DNA from: Mycobacterium sp.
GTDB taxonomy: Bacteria; Actinomycetota; Actinomycetes; Mycobacteriales; Mycobacteriaceae
Direction: 5' to 3'
Assembly (NCBI GenBank): GCA_020438845.1
Contig: JAGQTV010000083.1
Coordinates: 1-46,891 of the forward strand
DNA: 46,891 nt
Below, piece by piece: positions 27,562-40,522 of this stretch. Each line of letters opens with the position of its first letter. The stretch's first letter is position 1. Both the position numbers and the translations under genes were made by a program. The notes below the pieces were generated by a model. The model had not been told where the DNA came from. It was given only the letters and a program-made list of their open reading frames with translations, and made no database searches.

Positions 27562-27871
27562 CCAGCGCTGATCCCCAGCGCCGCAGCAAACCGGAATTGC
27601 GCCTTTTCGCGATAATTACCAAAACGAATTCGAATGCGAATAGATCCCGATGAACAACGCGGGGAAATTTACCGTTGCCGACGGCGGATAACCGACGGTT
27701 AAATCGCATCCAACTGCTGGTCGAGATGATGCTATGGCATGAGGTAGCCATTTATTTCTGCATTGTTGACTGAATTAGTCTCACAACGGCGGGCTTAAAT
27801 TGCCCACAGGGGACTGAACTCTTGGCATTTCAGGAGCAAAGATGCGTGCCGCGCATCTGCGACCAAGTCGG
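27562..27871. promoter_or_regulatory. AT-rich intergenic region upstream of the propeller gene
   Basis: 310 bp between the propeller gene start and the 3' end of glpK, clearly more AT-rich than its surroundings. No gene is convincing. It contains three CGAAT copies at six-base intervals (27625-27641) and a GATAATTACC stretch that could hold a minus-strand promoter. No confident terminator for glpK was found. Confidence 0.4.
27625..27641. repeat. Triple CGAAT iteration
   Basis: CGAAT occurs at 27625, 27631 and 27637 with one base between copies, including a CGAATTCG palindrome. It lies about 65-80 bp upstream of the propeller gene start, where a regulator could bind. Chance occurrence is possible in AT-rich DNA. 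Confidence 0.5.
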
Positions 27872-29407
<1,536 letters not shown>

Positions 29408-29489
29408 CGGTCCTCCTTCGAGTTCCCTACTTTCAATGGGAATTTTCACGAACTGCCCTGGGAGTCTGCCATCGAGCATGATGGTTCAC

Positions 29490-30260
29490 ATGGGCTCTGC
29501 AATTTCTGATTCTCGAATCCCCGACCTCGCCGACATGCCCCGGGGCGGACCGCATGCCTCCTGGCTGGACCGGTTGTTGCAAACCGACCGCCCGGAGTTC
29601 CTCGACCGCGACGACGTCGACGACACCGTCAAACGCAGGGTGGTGGAGACGCTCGACCGGGTGGGCGCGATCTTCAAAGAACACGACCGCAACGCTCAGC
29701 TGGTTCTAGACGAAGTGGCCGCAATACCGGACCCGACGATTCTCGAGCTGGGCGCCGGTCACGGCGCATTATCCCGAAGGATTCTCGATCAGCATCCCAC
29801 CGCGCGGGTCACCGTCTCCGACCTGAACCCAAACTCGGTGGCCCAGATCGCGGCCTCCGACCTCGGCCGCGATCCCCGCACCACCGTCAGTGTCGTCGAC
29901 GCGACGGCAATCGACGCGCCGGACAAGTCGTTCGACCTGGCGGTGTTCGCGCTGTCGTTTCACCACCTGCCCCCGCAGCAGGCGGCCCGGGTGCTGGCCG
30001 AGGGCACCCGGGTGGCTGACACTTTCGTCGTCATCGATCTGCCACGGATGCCGGCACCGCTGCACATCGTCAAACTCGCCATGATGGCTCCGTTCGCTCT
30101 CGTCTGGCCGTTCGCCCACGACGGACTGATCAGCTCACTGCGGGCCTACAGCCCGTCGGCATTGCGCACATTCGCAGAGCGGGCGAATCCGCCGATATCG
30201 GCATACGTCAGCACCAACCCCTTCGATCGGCAGGTGATGGTGGCGCGCCGCGCCACGTGA
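29490..30260 (+). CDS. Class I SAM-dependent methyltransferase
   Basis: A 256-residue protein from ATG 29490 (MGSAISDSRIPDLADMPRGG); ATGs at 29478 and 29481 are alternatives, and the frame further upstream overlaps glpK. The Rossmann-type SAM-binding motif I is ILELGAGHGALSRRI, followed by the acidic VSDLNPNS (motif II), a VDATAIDAPDKSFDLAVFALSFHHL stretch (motifs III-IV), and a C-terminal part with a hydrophobic helix (about residues 190-207) that may lie on a membrane. The methyl acceptor is unknown. It lies 40 bp upstream of the GCS2 gene and in the same direction. Confidence 0.83.
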   Translation: MGSAISDSRIPDLADMPRGGPHASWLDRLLQTDRPEFLDRDDVDDTVKRRVVETLDRVGAIFKEHDRNAQLVLDEVAAIPDPTILELGAGHGALSRRILDQHPTARVTVSDLNPNSVAQIAASDLGRDPRTTVSVVDATAIDAPDKSFDLAVFALSFHHLPPQQAARVLAEGTRVADTFVVIDLPRMPAPLHIVKLAMMAPFALVWPFAHDGLISSLRAYSPSALRTFAERANPPISAYVSTNPFDRQVMVARRAT

Positions 30261-30300
30261 ACCCTTGCGCCGGGGGCCACGAACGGGTTGCATCGTCACC

Positions 30301-31770
30301 GTGGGTGACGAGGTCAAGCAGACCAGCTACAACAGTGCGCACCGGCTGGAATACCGCCGGAAGGTGCAACTGTGCCTGGACGTGTTCGAGACCATGCTGG
30401 CCGAGTCCAACTTCGAATTCGACCGGCCGCTCACCGGGATGGAAATCGAGTGCAACCTGGTCGATGCCGACTACCTGCCGGCGATGTCCAACCAGGAAGT
30501 ACTTGCGGCGATCGCCGATCCGGCCTACCAGACCGAACTGGGGGCTTACAACATCGAGTTCAACGTTCCCCCTCGGCCGCTGCCGGGGCGAACCGCCCTG
30601 GAGTTGGAGGGCGAGATACGGGCCAGTCTGAACGCCGCAGAAACCAAGGCCACCGCCGACGGCTCGCACATCGTGATGATCGGCATCCTGCCCACCCTGA
30701 TGCCCGACGACCTCACCGGTGGCTGGATGAGCCCCTCGGCGCGATACCAGGCTTTGAACGACTCCATCTTCACCGCCCGCGGAGAAGACATCCTGATCGA
30801 CATCGCCGGGGCCGAGCGGCTCACCATGCATGCAGAGACAATTGCACCCGAATCTGCCTGCACCAGTATGCAATTGCATCTGCAGGTGTCCCCGGCGGAT
30901 TTCGCAAGCAATTGGAATGCCGCCCAGGTGCTGGCCGGTCCGCAGTTGGCCTTGGGGGCGAACTCGCCTTACTTTTTCGGCCACCAATTGTGGGCCGAAA
31001 CGCGGATCGAACTGTTTGCCCAAGCCACCGACACCCGGCCCGAGGAACTCAAAGCACAGGGGGTGCGCCCGCGGGTGTGGTTCGGCGAGCGATGGATCAC
31101 CTCGATCTTCGACCTCTTCGAGGAAAACGTCCGGTACTTCCCGTCGCTGCTTCCGGAGATGTCCGACGAGGACCCGGCGGCCGAACTGAGCGCCGGACGC
31201 ATTCCACTTCTGCCTGAATTGCGTTTGCACAACGGCACCGTCTACCGGTGGAATCGACCGGTCTATGACGTCAAGAACGGCCGGCCCCACCTGCGAGTCG
31301 AGAACCGGGTGCTGCCCGCCGGGCCCACGGTCGTGGACATGATGGCCAACGCTGCGTTCTACTACGGTCTCCTGCGGACCATCGCCGAAGACGACCGGCC
31401 GTTGTGGACGAAGATGAGTTTTACTGCGGCGCACGACAATTTCCTGGAGGCCGCCCGAAACGGAATGGCGGCCCGGCTGTACTGGCCGGGACTGGGCGAG
31501 GTGGGGCCAGACGAGTTGGTGCTACGCCACCTACTGCCGATGGCCGACGAAGGACTGCGCCGCTGGCAGGTTGCCGCCGACGTGCGCGACCGCTACCTGG
31601 GCGTGATCGAGGGCCGCGCGAAGACCGGCCGCAATGGCGCGGAATGGCAGGTCGCGACGGTGAACCGACTCGAGGCGCGCGGACTCGACCGTCCCGCCGC
31701 ACTGGCTGAGATGCTGCGCCGCTATTGCGAACACATGCACAGCAACGCCCCGGTACATACCTGGGAGTAG
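30301..31770 (+). CDS. GCS2-family carboxylate-amine ligase-like protein (Rv3698 homologue)
   Basis: A 489-residue protein of the glutamate-cysteine ligase type 2 (YbdK/EgtA) superfamily, which makes gamma-glutamyl bonds with ATP. Start chosen at GTG 30301 (VGDEVKQTSYNSAHRLEYRRKVQ). Substrate- and metal-binding motifs visible are GMEIECNLVD, YNIEFNVPPRP, MIGILPTLMPDDL, RYQALND and ACTSMQLHLQV. The C-terminus (RAAALAEMLRRYCEHMHSNAPVHTW type) matches the family. Family membership is firm, activity is not: it is distinct from EgtA (Rv3704c), and its product is unknown. Placed between two methyltransferase genes; the next gene starts 10 bp after its stop. Confidence 0.82.
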   Translation: MGDEVKQTSYNSAHRLEYRRKVQLCLDVFETMLAESNFEFDRPLTGMEIECNLVDADYLPAMSNQEVLAAIADPAYQTELGAYNIEFNVPPRPLPGRTALELEGEIRASLNAAETKATADGSHIVMIGILPTLMPDDLTGGWMSPSARYQALNDSIFTARGEDILIDIAGAERLTMHAETIAPESACTSMQLHLQVSPADFASNWNAAQVLAGPQLALGANSPYFFGHQLWAETRIELFAQATDTRPEELKAQGVRPRVWFGERWITSIFDLFEENVRYFPSLLPEMSDEDPAAELSAGRIPLLPELRLHNGTVYRWNRPVYDVKNGRPHLRVENRVLPAGPTVVDMMANAAFYYGLLRTIAEDDRPLWTKMSFTAAHDNFLEAARNGMAARLYWPGLGEVGPDELVLRHLLPMADEGLRRWQVAADVRDRYLGVIEGRAKTGRNGAEWQVATVNRLEARGLDRPAALAEMLRRYCEHMHSNAPVHTWE

Positions 31771-31780
31771 CGTGGTTTTC

Positions 31781-32452
31781 ATGGATTCCGACGTGATGAA
31801 CTGGGATGACGCCTATCGCGGGGATGCTGCTTTCGAAGGCCCGCCGCCATGGAACATCGGCGAACCGCAGCCCGAATTGACCGACATCATCCGAACTGTC
31901 GAGATCAGCGATGACGTTCTCGACGCCGGATGCGGTCATGCCGAACTGTCACTGACGTTGGCAGCGGCAGGTCACACCGTCGTCGGCATCGACCTGTCTC
32001 CGACCGCCGTCGCCGCGGCCACAGCGGCTGCGGCCGAACGCGGTTTGAACAGTGCGACTTTCGTATGTGCCGACATCACCGAATTCACCGGATACGACGG
32101 CAGGTTCGCGACGATCTTCGACAGCACTCTCTTCCACTCGTTGCCGGTTGACGGTCGCGAGGGGTATCTGCGATCGATCCATCGCGCGGCGGCGCCGGGT
32201 GCCCGCTACTACGTTCTGGTATTCGCCCACGGGGCGTTTCCCGCCGACTTCGAGAGCGGGCCGAACATGGTCTCGGAGGAGGAATTACGCGCCGCGGTGT
32301 CGGCCCACTTCGTCGTCGACGACATCCGGCCGGCATGGATCCACGCCAATGCACCCGCGGGCGGTCCGATGGCCGACGTGGTCGTTGAGCGCGACCAATC
32401 AGGACGGGCCAAGATGCCCGCCTTCCTGCTCACCGCCCATCGGGCAGACTGA
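31781..32452 (+). CDS. SAM-dependent methyltransferase (Rv3699 homologue)
   Basis: A 223-residue class I methyltransferase from ATG 31781 (MDSDVMNWDDAYRGDAAFEGPPPWNIGEPQPEL); the GTG three codons earlier is an alternative. Motif I is VLDAGCGHAELSLTLA, then TVVGIDLSPTAVAAA (motif II), ADITEFTGYDGRFATIFDSTLFHSLP and AAPGARYYVLVFAHG. The PPPWNIGEPQP stretch is characteristic of thiopurine/tellurite-type methyltransferases. It ends five bases from the convergent sensor-domain gene. In M. tuberculosis and M. smegmatis, as I recall, the ergothioneine genes follow directly; they do not here. Confidence 0.85.
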   Translation: MDSDVMNWDDAYRGDAAFEGPPPWNIGEPQPELTDIIRTVEISDDVLDAGCGHAELSLTLAAAGHTVVGIDLSPTAVAAATAAAAERGLNSATFVCADITEFTGYDGRFATIFDSTLFHSLPVDGREGYLRSIHRAAAPGARYYVLVFAHGAFPADFESGPNMVSEEELRAAVSAHFVVDDIRPAWIHANAPAGGPMADVVVERDQSGRAKMPAFLLTAHRAD

Positions 32453-32457
32453 AATAC

Positions 32458-33105
32458 CTACTGTCCCAACGCATTCTGCATGGCGCCAGCCAGCACGTTG
32501 ACAGCCAGACCGCCGTTGCCGGTCTGGCAGACCTTGGCCTGCAACAGCACGTTTTCCCGCAGTCGGGTCTGGGTGAAGCAACGCCGGTCGGTGCCCGCTT
32601 CCTGTTTTACCCACTGCGCTTCAGTCGCAGTCGGGGGCGGTCCGCCGAAGGACCACACTTCGGTGCGTCCGTTCTCCAGGTGCATGGCTGTCGTCTGACC
32701 CGCGCATCCCACGGTGCGGTCGGTGACCCTGTGGAAGGCGCGGGCCGCGGCGTCGGCGGTGGCGAAGACACCCACGGCCTGCTTGACCAGGTGCCCCTGA
32801 TCGTCTGCCGAGGTCTGCGTCACCGCTCCGTTGAACGACGCCAGGTCGGGATCGAAGTAGACCTCCGGCAATCCGATGTCGGCCCAGTTGTTACAGGCCG
32901 GCAGGTCCACCCAGTACGCCTGGAAGGGTTCGGTAAAAACCGACTCCCAGGCCATTGGCGCACCGACGACGTTACCGACCGACCCCTTGCCCAGGACTGC
33001 GTAGGACACCACGCCGGGGTCGGATGGTGCCGCCACCGCCTGGGTGGCTACAGCCAAAGAAGTGCCGACCAGGGCGCAGGCCGCCACCACCGTGGTCAGC
33101 CGCAC
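32458..33105 (-). CDS. Secreted PknH-type sensor-domain protein (Rv3705c homologue)
   Basis: A 215-residue exported protein. GTG at 33105 starts a signal peptide (VRLTTVVAACALVGTSLAVATQAVAAPS). The mature part resembles the extracellular PknH C-terminal (sensor) domain: WESVFTEPFQAYWVDLPACNNWADI, RTVGCAGQTT, RRCFTQTRL and KVCQTG supply four cysteines likely to form two disulfides, as in that fold. There is no kinase domain, so it is a free-standing secreted or lipoprotein-like version; the ligand is unknown. It starts five bases after the ohr stop, suggesting cotranscription with ohr. Confidence 0.83.
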   Translation of the reverse strand: MRLTTVVAACALVGTSLAVATQAVAAPSDPGVVSYAVLGKGSVGNVVGAPMAWESVFTEPFQAYWVDLPACNNWADIGLPEVYFDPDLASFNGAVTQTSADDQGHLVKQAVGVFATADAAARAFHRVTDRTVGCAGQTTAMHLENGRTEVWSFGGPPPTATEAQWVKQEAGTDRRCFTQTRLRENVLLQAKVCQTGNGGLAVNVLAGAMQNALGQ

Positions 33106-33109
33106 GCCG

Positions 33110-33535
33110 TTATACCTTGGCCAGCAGAGTGGATTCGACGTTGCCGCGGGTGGCCTTTGAATAAGGGCACACCTGGCCGGCCTGTTCCATCAAACGGTCC
33201 GCCTCATGCTGTTCCAAACCGGGCAGGTAACCGATTATCTCGGTGGTTAGTCCGTAGCCGGTGGCATCTTTGCCGATTCCGACGCGCACAGTGATGCCGG
33301 TGGCCTCGTCGAGTTGCACGCCCTGCATCTTGGCAACGATCCGCAGCGCGCTCAGGAAACAGGCCGCATACCCGGCGGAGAACAGCAGCTCGGGGTTGAC
33401 CCCCGCGCCGCTGCCTCCCATCTCCTTCGGCGGCCGGACATCGAGGTCCACTATGCCGTCGGTGGACTTCACATGGCCGTCCCGGCCGCCGCCAGTGGCC
33501 GTCGATTCTGCGGTGTAGATGGCTTCGATGGTCAT
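33110..33535 (-). CDS. ohr: Organic hydroperoxide resistance protein (Ohr/OsmC family)
   Basis: A 141-residue thiol peroxidase that reduces organic hydroperoxides. The two catalytic cysteines are Cys59 in GYAACFLSAL and Cys123 in VCPYSKATRGN, the latter motif being diagnostic for Ohr. The middle region (ITVRVGIGKD...YGLTTEIIGYLPG) is the OsmC fold; GVNPELLFSAGY precedes the first Cys. Ohr genes are often controlled by OhrR, but no MarR-type gene is adjacent. M. tuberculosis lacks it at this position as I recall, so it is an insertion relative to that gene order. Confidence 0.95.
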   Translation of the reverse strand: MTIEAIYTAESTATGGGRDGHVKSTDGIVDLDVRPPKEMGGSGAGVNPELLFSAGYAACFLSALRIVAKMQGVQLDEATGITVRVGIGKDATGYGLTTEIIGYLPGLEQHEADRLMEQAGQVCPYSKATRGNVESTLLAKV

Positions 33536-33572
33536 GCCACGATCATGCCAGCGTCAACGCCGCGTTGGGTTG

Positions 33573-33932
33573 CTATGGCCGGGCGGGCGCAGCGCTCGGG
33601 TTGGGCCCAGTCTGGTTGGGCCCAGTCTGACCCGGAGGAGGCGGCGGCATGTCGGATCCAGGGCCCATCATCCGCGGCATTCCCGGCGGCGGCCCCATCG
33701 GTCGGACCATTTCTGCTCTCTCGTGGTGGCGCGCCTGGCCTCCCGCGGGCCCCCCCGCGTGGCCACCATGGCGGCCGAGGAAGAATCCGGTGAAGAAGAT
33801 TGAGCCGACAATGAAGACGACGCCTGCCACGATCGCGACCCAGGCAACTGCTTGGTTGAGGCGGTTCGGCCGCCGTTCGACGAGGGTTTCGGTATCGGGA
33901 CTTTCAGGGGTTATTTCAACGGTTTCAGTCAT
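33573..33932 (-). CDS. Small proline-rich membrane protein (Rv3706c homologue)
   Basis: A 119-residue protein: an acidic N-terminus (MTETVEITPESPDTETLVERRP), one membrane helix (about residues 28-51, AVAWVAIVAGVVFIVGSIFFTGFF) and an outer His/Gly/Pro/Met-rich tail (GRHGGHAGGPAGGQARHHERAE, MGPPPGMPRMMGPG). The tail ends in a duplicated QTGPN motif, encoded by a 15-bp tandem repeat near 33600-33630. His/Met clusters could bind metal, but that is inference. Function unknown. Confidence 0.75.
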   Translation of the reverse strand: MTETVEITPESPDTETLVERRPNRLNQAVAWVAIVAGVVFIVGSIFFTGFFLGRHGGHAGGPAGGQARHHERAEMVRPMGPPPGMPRMMGPGSDMPPPPPGQTGPNQTGPNPSAAPARP

Positions 33933-34000
33933 AGAGTCGATCTTTTCGGGCCGCCTATAGCGTCGGCTTGGTCGCGGTTATGAATCCGCTGTGAGGGGCG

Positions 34001-35149
34001 TCAATCCCAAGGCTTCAGTGGGTTCACTGCGAACTGCAGCACCCGGTAGGGCGCCCGATCCCGCGGACCGGTATTCCACTGGCTGACGAACACCCGCACT
34101 TCGTCCAACGTCGAACCCGGCGAGATGTAGCCGCCGTAGGGCTGGGCCAGTCGGTTGTCCCCGGGCACTTCCTCAGGCGGGTTCGGCCAGTCTGCGGCCC
34201 GCACCACCGTCGTCACCGGAGCGCTTCCCAGCCCGGTCGGGTCGTAAGCGACCCGAATTTCCATGTTGCCGGTCGTGGCGTTGAAATAGGACAGCACGGT
34301 CTTGCCGTCGATCTGACGCATGCTCATCTCACCGACCTTGTCCGACCACAACGGAGTCGGCGGCTTGCCCCATCCCCCCAAGAAGGACCAGCCCTGCCAT
34401 CGGGAACGATCGGTGAACCATTGCGGCGCAACACGATAGAGCAACACCGGAGAGGACCGGTCGAAATTGTCGGCCAGAACATAGACCCAGCCTGTGGCGG
34501 ATTCGCCGGTGGGAATGGGGTCGTAGTAGCCACTGATCTGGCTTTGGGCACCACTGGCGTACTCGGCGCCGCGCTGCGAGCCGGGAATGGTCTTCCATCC
34601 ACCTCGGCCGGCCTCGGCCTTCACCAGTCGCGAGGAGGTAGGCACCAGGTCCTTGGTCGTGGTGACCATCAGGTAGTTCTGCCGGTTGATCTGTACGACC
34701 CCGGCCGGCAACTGCGAAGCACCTGGCGGGGCGGGCTGTTCCAGCAACGGCTTGTCAATGCCGGTCACTCCGGCGTACCGGATGCCGTCCGGGTCGTTCA
34801 CCGAATCCCCGACCACCCGCAGTGCGACCGGGGTGAACCACCTGCCGAACCCCACGCCCGGACCCGCGAAGCTGTCGCCGCAGATCTGCAGCAGTTCGGT
34901 AGGAAAGTCCATGAACTCGCAGAGGTCGGTAGCGCCGATCCCATAGTCGCGAGTGGCCGTTCCGGTGCCGGCCACCGAGCCGATCGGAACCACGTCACCC
35001 ACACCCAGTGGCGGTAGGACCGGGGCGGGGATGGGGCTGGGCGGGTCCGCGGCGGCCATCGGCCCTGGCATCGCTAGCACCGCTGGTATGAGCGCCGCCC
35101 AGATCGACGAAATAGCGCTGATTACTCGCACTTTCGCGCCCAAATTCAC
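34001..35149 (-). CDS. Secreted DUF4185 protein (Rv3707c homologue)
   Basis: A 382-residue exported protein with a hydrophobic N-terminal segment (ISAISSIWAALIPAVLAMPGPMAAA) and a DUF4185 domain resembling a five-bladed propeller. Visible motifs are GTGTATRDYGIGATDLCEFMDFP, DGIRYAGVTGIDKPLL, NYLMVTTTKDLVPTSSRLVKA and GGYISPGSTLDEVRVFVSQWNTG. A role in carbohydrate or cell-wall processing is sometimes inferred for the family but not proven here. The GTG start at 35149 falls inside a dispersed sequence element (35125-35159), so the GTG at 35131 (VRVISAISS) may be the true start. Confidence 0.82.
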   Translation of the reverse strand: MNLGAKVRVISAISSIWAALIPAVLAMPGPMAAADPPSPIPAPVLPPLGVGDVVPIGSVAGTGTATRDYGIGATDLCEFMDFPTELLQICGDSFAGPGVGFGRWFTPVALRVVGDSVNDPDGIRYAGVTGIDKPLLEQPAPPGASQLPAGVVQINRQNYLMVTTTKDLVPTSSRLVKAEAGRGGWKTIPGSQRGAEYASGAQSQISGYYDPIPTGESATGWVYVLADNFDRSSPVLLYRVAPQWFTDRSRWQGWSFLGGWGKPPTPLWSDKVGEMSMRQIDGKTVLSYFNATTGNMEIRVAYDPTGLGSAPVTTVVRAADWPNPPEEVPGDNRLAQPYGGYISPGSTLDEVRVFVSQWNTGPRDRAPYRVLQFAVNPLKPWD

Positions 35150-35159
35150 GTTTCGGCGC
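35125..35159 (+). repeat. Dispersed ~35-bp element, copy 1
   Basis: The pattern is CTCGCACTTTCGC, 12 variable bases, GTTT, one base, GGCGC. The same pattern occurs in inverted orientation at 43563-43597. Blocks and spacing are identical in both, so chance is unlikely. Confidence 0.6.
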
Positions 35160-35177
35160 GAGGAAGGCGCACGTAGG

Positions 35178-37480
<2,303 letters not shown>

Positions 37481-37575
37481 TGTCTTTACCTTTCCTTGCA
37501 GGTTTGCATCATCAGGATAAAGGTTGCGCACCGCGGACTTTCCAGCCGCGCATTCGGCGGTAACGTGCTTTCTCG
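37481..37575. promoter_or_regulatory. Divergent promoter region of ask and the nitroreductase gene
   Basis: Ninety-five bases separate two divergent starts. On the plus strand TAACGT (37561-37566) fits TANNNT and ends nine bases before the nitroreductase ATG, which suggests a leaderless or near-leaderless mRNA. On the minus strand TATCCT (about 37514-37519) is a candidate -10 for ask, leaving a leader of about 30 bases with a ribosome site. Confidence 0.4.
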
Positions 37576-38184
37576 ATGCCCCCTGAGCCCCCAGACCGTC
37601 GCGCTGATACACAGGTGCCGATCCACCCGCCGATCGCTGACCGTTGGAGCCCCCGCGCATTCGACCCGGACGCGGTAGTCACCGACGAACAGGTGACCGC
37701 GCTTCTGGAAGCCGCGCGATGGGCAGCTACCTGGGGTCGCCGCCAGCCGGTGCGTTTCGTGGTGGGGGTGCGCGGCGACGAGACCTTCCAGACCATCTCC
37801 GCCTTGCTCAACCGCGGCAACGCCTACGCCCAGGCGGCCGGCGCGTTGATCCTGCTGTGCGCCGACCGTGGTGATGACGAGGTAACCGCTCAGTACTGCG
37901 CGGTCGACGCCGGCGCCGCGATGGCGAACCTGGCGGTCGAGGCGGTATCCCGCGGTCTGATCAGCCACCCGATGGCCGGTTTCGACGTCGACGGCTCGCG
38001 CGTCGCATTCGACATGCCGCCCCAGGTACAGCCCTTCATGGTGATCGCGGTGGGCTCGCTGGCCGAATACGCGTCGGTGAGCGACGACGTCGCCGATCGG
38101 GACGCCTCCCCACGACAACGGCTACCACTCAAGGATGTGGCCTTCCGCCAGACCTGGGGCCAGCCCTGGTCCGTCACCCGGTAA
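37576..38184 (+). CDS. Nitroreductase-family oxidoreductase
   Basis: A 202-residue flavin-type nitroreductase homologue. [42 protein letters not shown] matches the family's FMN-binding N-terminus (RR/SPR...AP.W.N.QPW...), with WGRRQP instead of the more common SxxNx[27 protein letters not shown] is the conserved middle helix and loop. Function is likely reduction of quinones or nitro compounds with NAD(P)H, substrate unknown. ATG start without a ribosome site, consistent with a leaderless mRNA. Its end overlaps the convergent small membrane gene by 11 bases. Confidence 0.83.
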   Translation: MPPEPPDRRADTQVPIHPPIADRWSPRAFDPDAVVTDEQVTALLEAARWAATWGRRQPVRFVVGVRGDETFQTISALLNRGNAYAQAAGALILLCADRGDDEVTAQYCAVDAGAAMANLAVEAVSRGLISHPMAGFDVDGSRVAFDMPPQVQPFMVIAVGSLAEYASVSDDVADRDASPRQRLPLKDVAFRQTWGQPWSVTR

Positions 38185-38518
38185 CCACCGACCCGGCCAC
38201 GTGGACACCGATCGCGAACGTCCCGATCACCACCACCAGCGCCACCGCCGGCCACACCCACATGGGCCTCCCCCGCCGGTTCGCGACCACGATGCCGACC
38301 AGCGCGACCAGCGCCGCGACCACCACTCCGCCCCAGGTCCACCCATAGGCCCAGCCGAGTCTCGATTCGTCGCACTCGTGCCACCCGCACGAGTCGGTAG
38401 CCATCACGAAGAACCCGGAGAACACCACCGAAGCCGCCGCGATCAGCGTCGTCAGCACACTCAATACCACCGTGGCAACGACGTCGGGCGCCGAGCGCCG
38501 GTGCTCAGGGACCGTCAT
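38174..38518 (-). CDS. Small membrane protein, three or so helices
   Basis: A 114-residue protein from ATG 38518 (MTVPEHRRSAPDVVATVVLSVLTTLIAAASVVFSGFFVMATDSCGWHECDESRLGWAYGW...). The hydrophobic segments are about residues 14-38, 56-77 and 84-108; the loop between the first two has a CGWHEC cysteine pair. No family is recognised. The open frame extends to 39823, but that part is antisense to leuA and not a gene. It is divergent from the leuA leader, 45 bases away. Confidence 0.65.
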   Translation of the reverse strand: MTVPEHRRSAPDVVATVVLSVLTTLIAAASVVFSGFFVMATDSCGWHECDESRLGWAYGWTWGGVVVAALVALVGIVVANRRGRPMWVWPAVALVVVIGTFAIGVHVAGSVVTG

Positions 38519-38550
38519 GGCCGCGATTGTGCCTGGTAAGGCAACCGGAG

Positions 38551-38556
38551 TACAGT
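38551..38556 (+). promoter_or_regulatory. Putative -10 element (TACAGT) of the leuA transcript
   Basis: TACAGT fits TANNNT and ends seven bases before the GTG at 38564, so the transcript would begin at or next to the leader-peptide start codon. No clear -35 element was identified. Confidence 0.55.
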
Positions 38557-38563
38557 GATTTCC

Positions 38564-38598
38564 GTGCAGCGGGTGCTCCTTCTCGGACGCCGCGGCGG

Positions 38599-38605
<7 letters not shown>
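38564..38605 (+). CDS. Leucine leader peptide (leuL-type attenuator uORF)
   Basis: A 13-codon ORF, GTG to TGA, reading VQRVLLLGRRGGV. Three consecutive leucine codons (CTC CTT CTC, 38576-38584) are the hallmark of a leucine leader peptide: a ribosome short of charged Leu-tRNA would stall there. The ORF ends 78 bases before leuA and has no ribosome site, but a TACAGT element lies just upstream, so translation is probably leaderless. Leader peptides of this type upstream of leuA are known or predicted in other actinobacteria. Too short for ordinary gene calling. Confidence 0.75.
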
Positions 38606-40513
<1,908 letters not shown>

Positions 40514-40522
40514 CGGGCCTTC

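Noticed and set aside
33596-33632. 15-bp tandem repeat resembling a mobile-element footprint
   Set aside because: It lies in frame in the small proline-rich protein and simply duplicates a QTGPN peptide motif.
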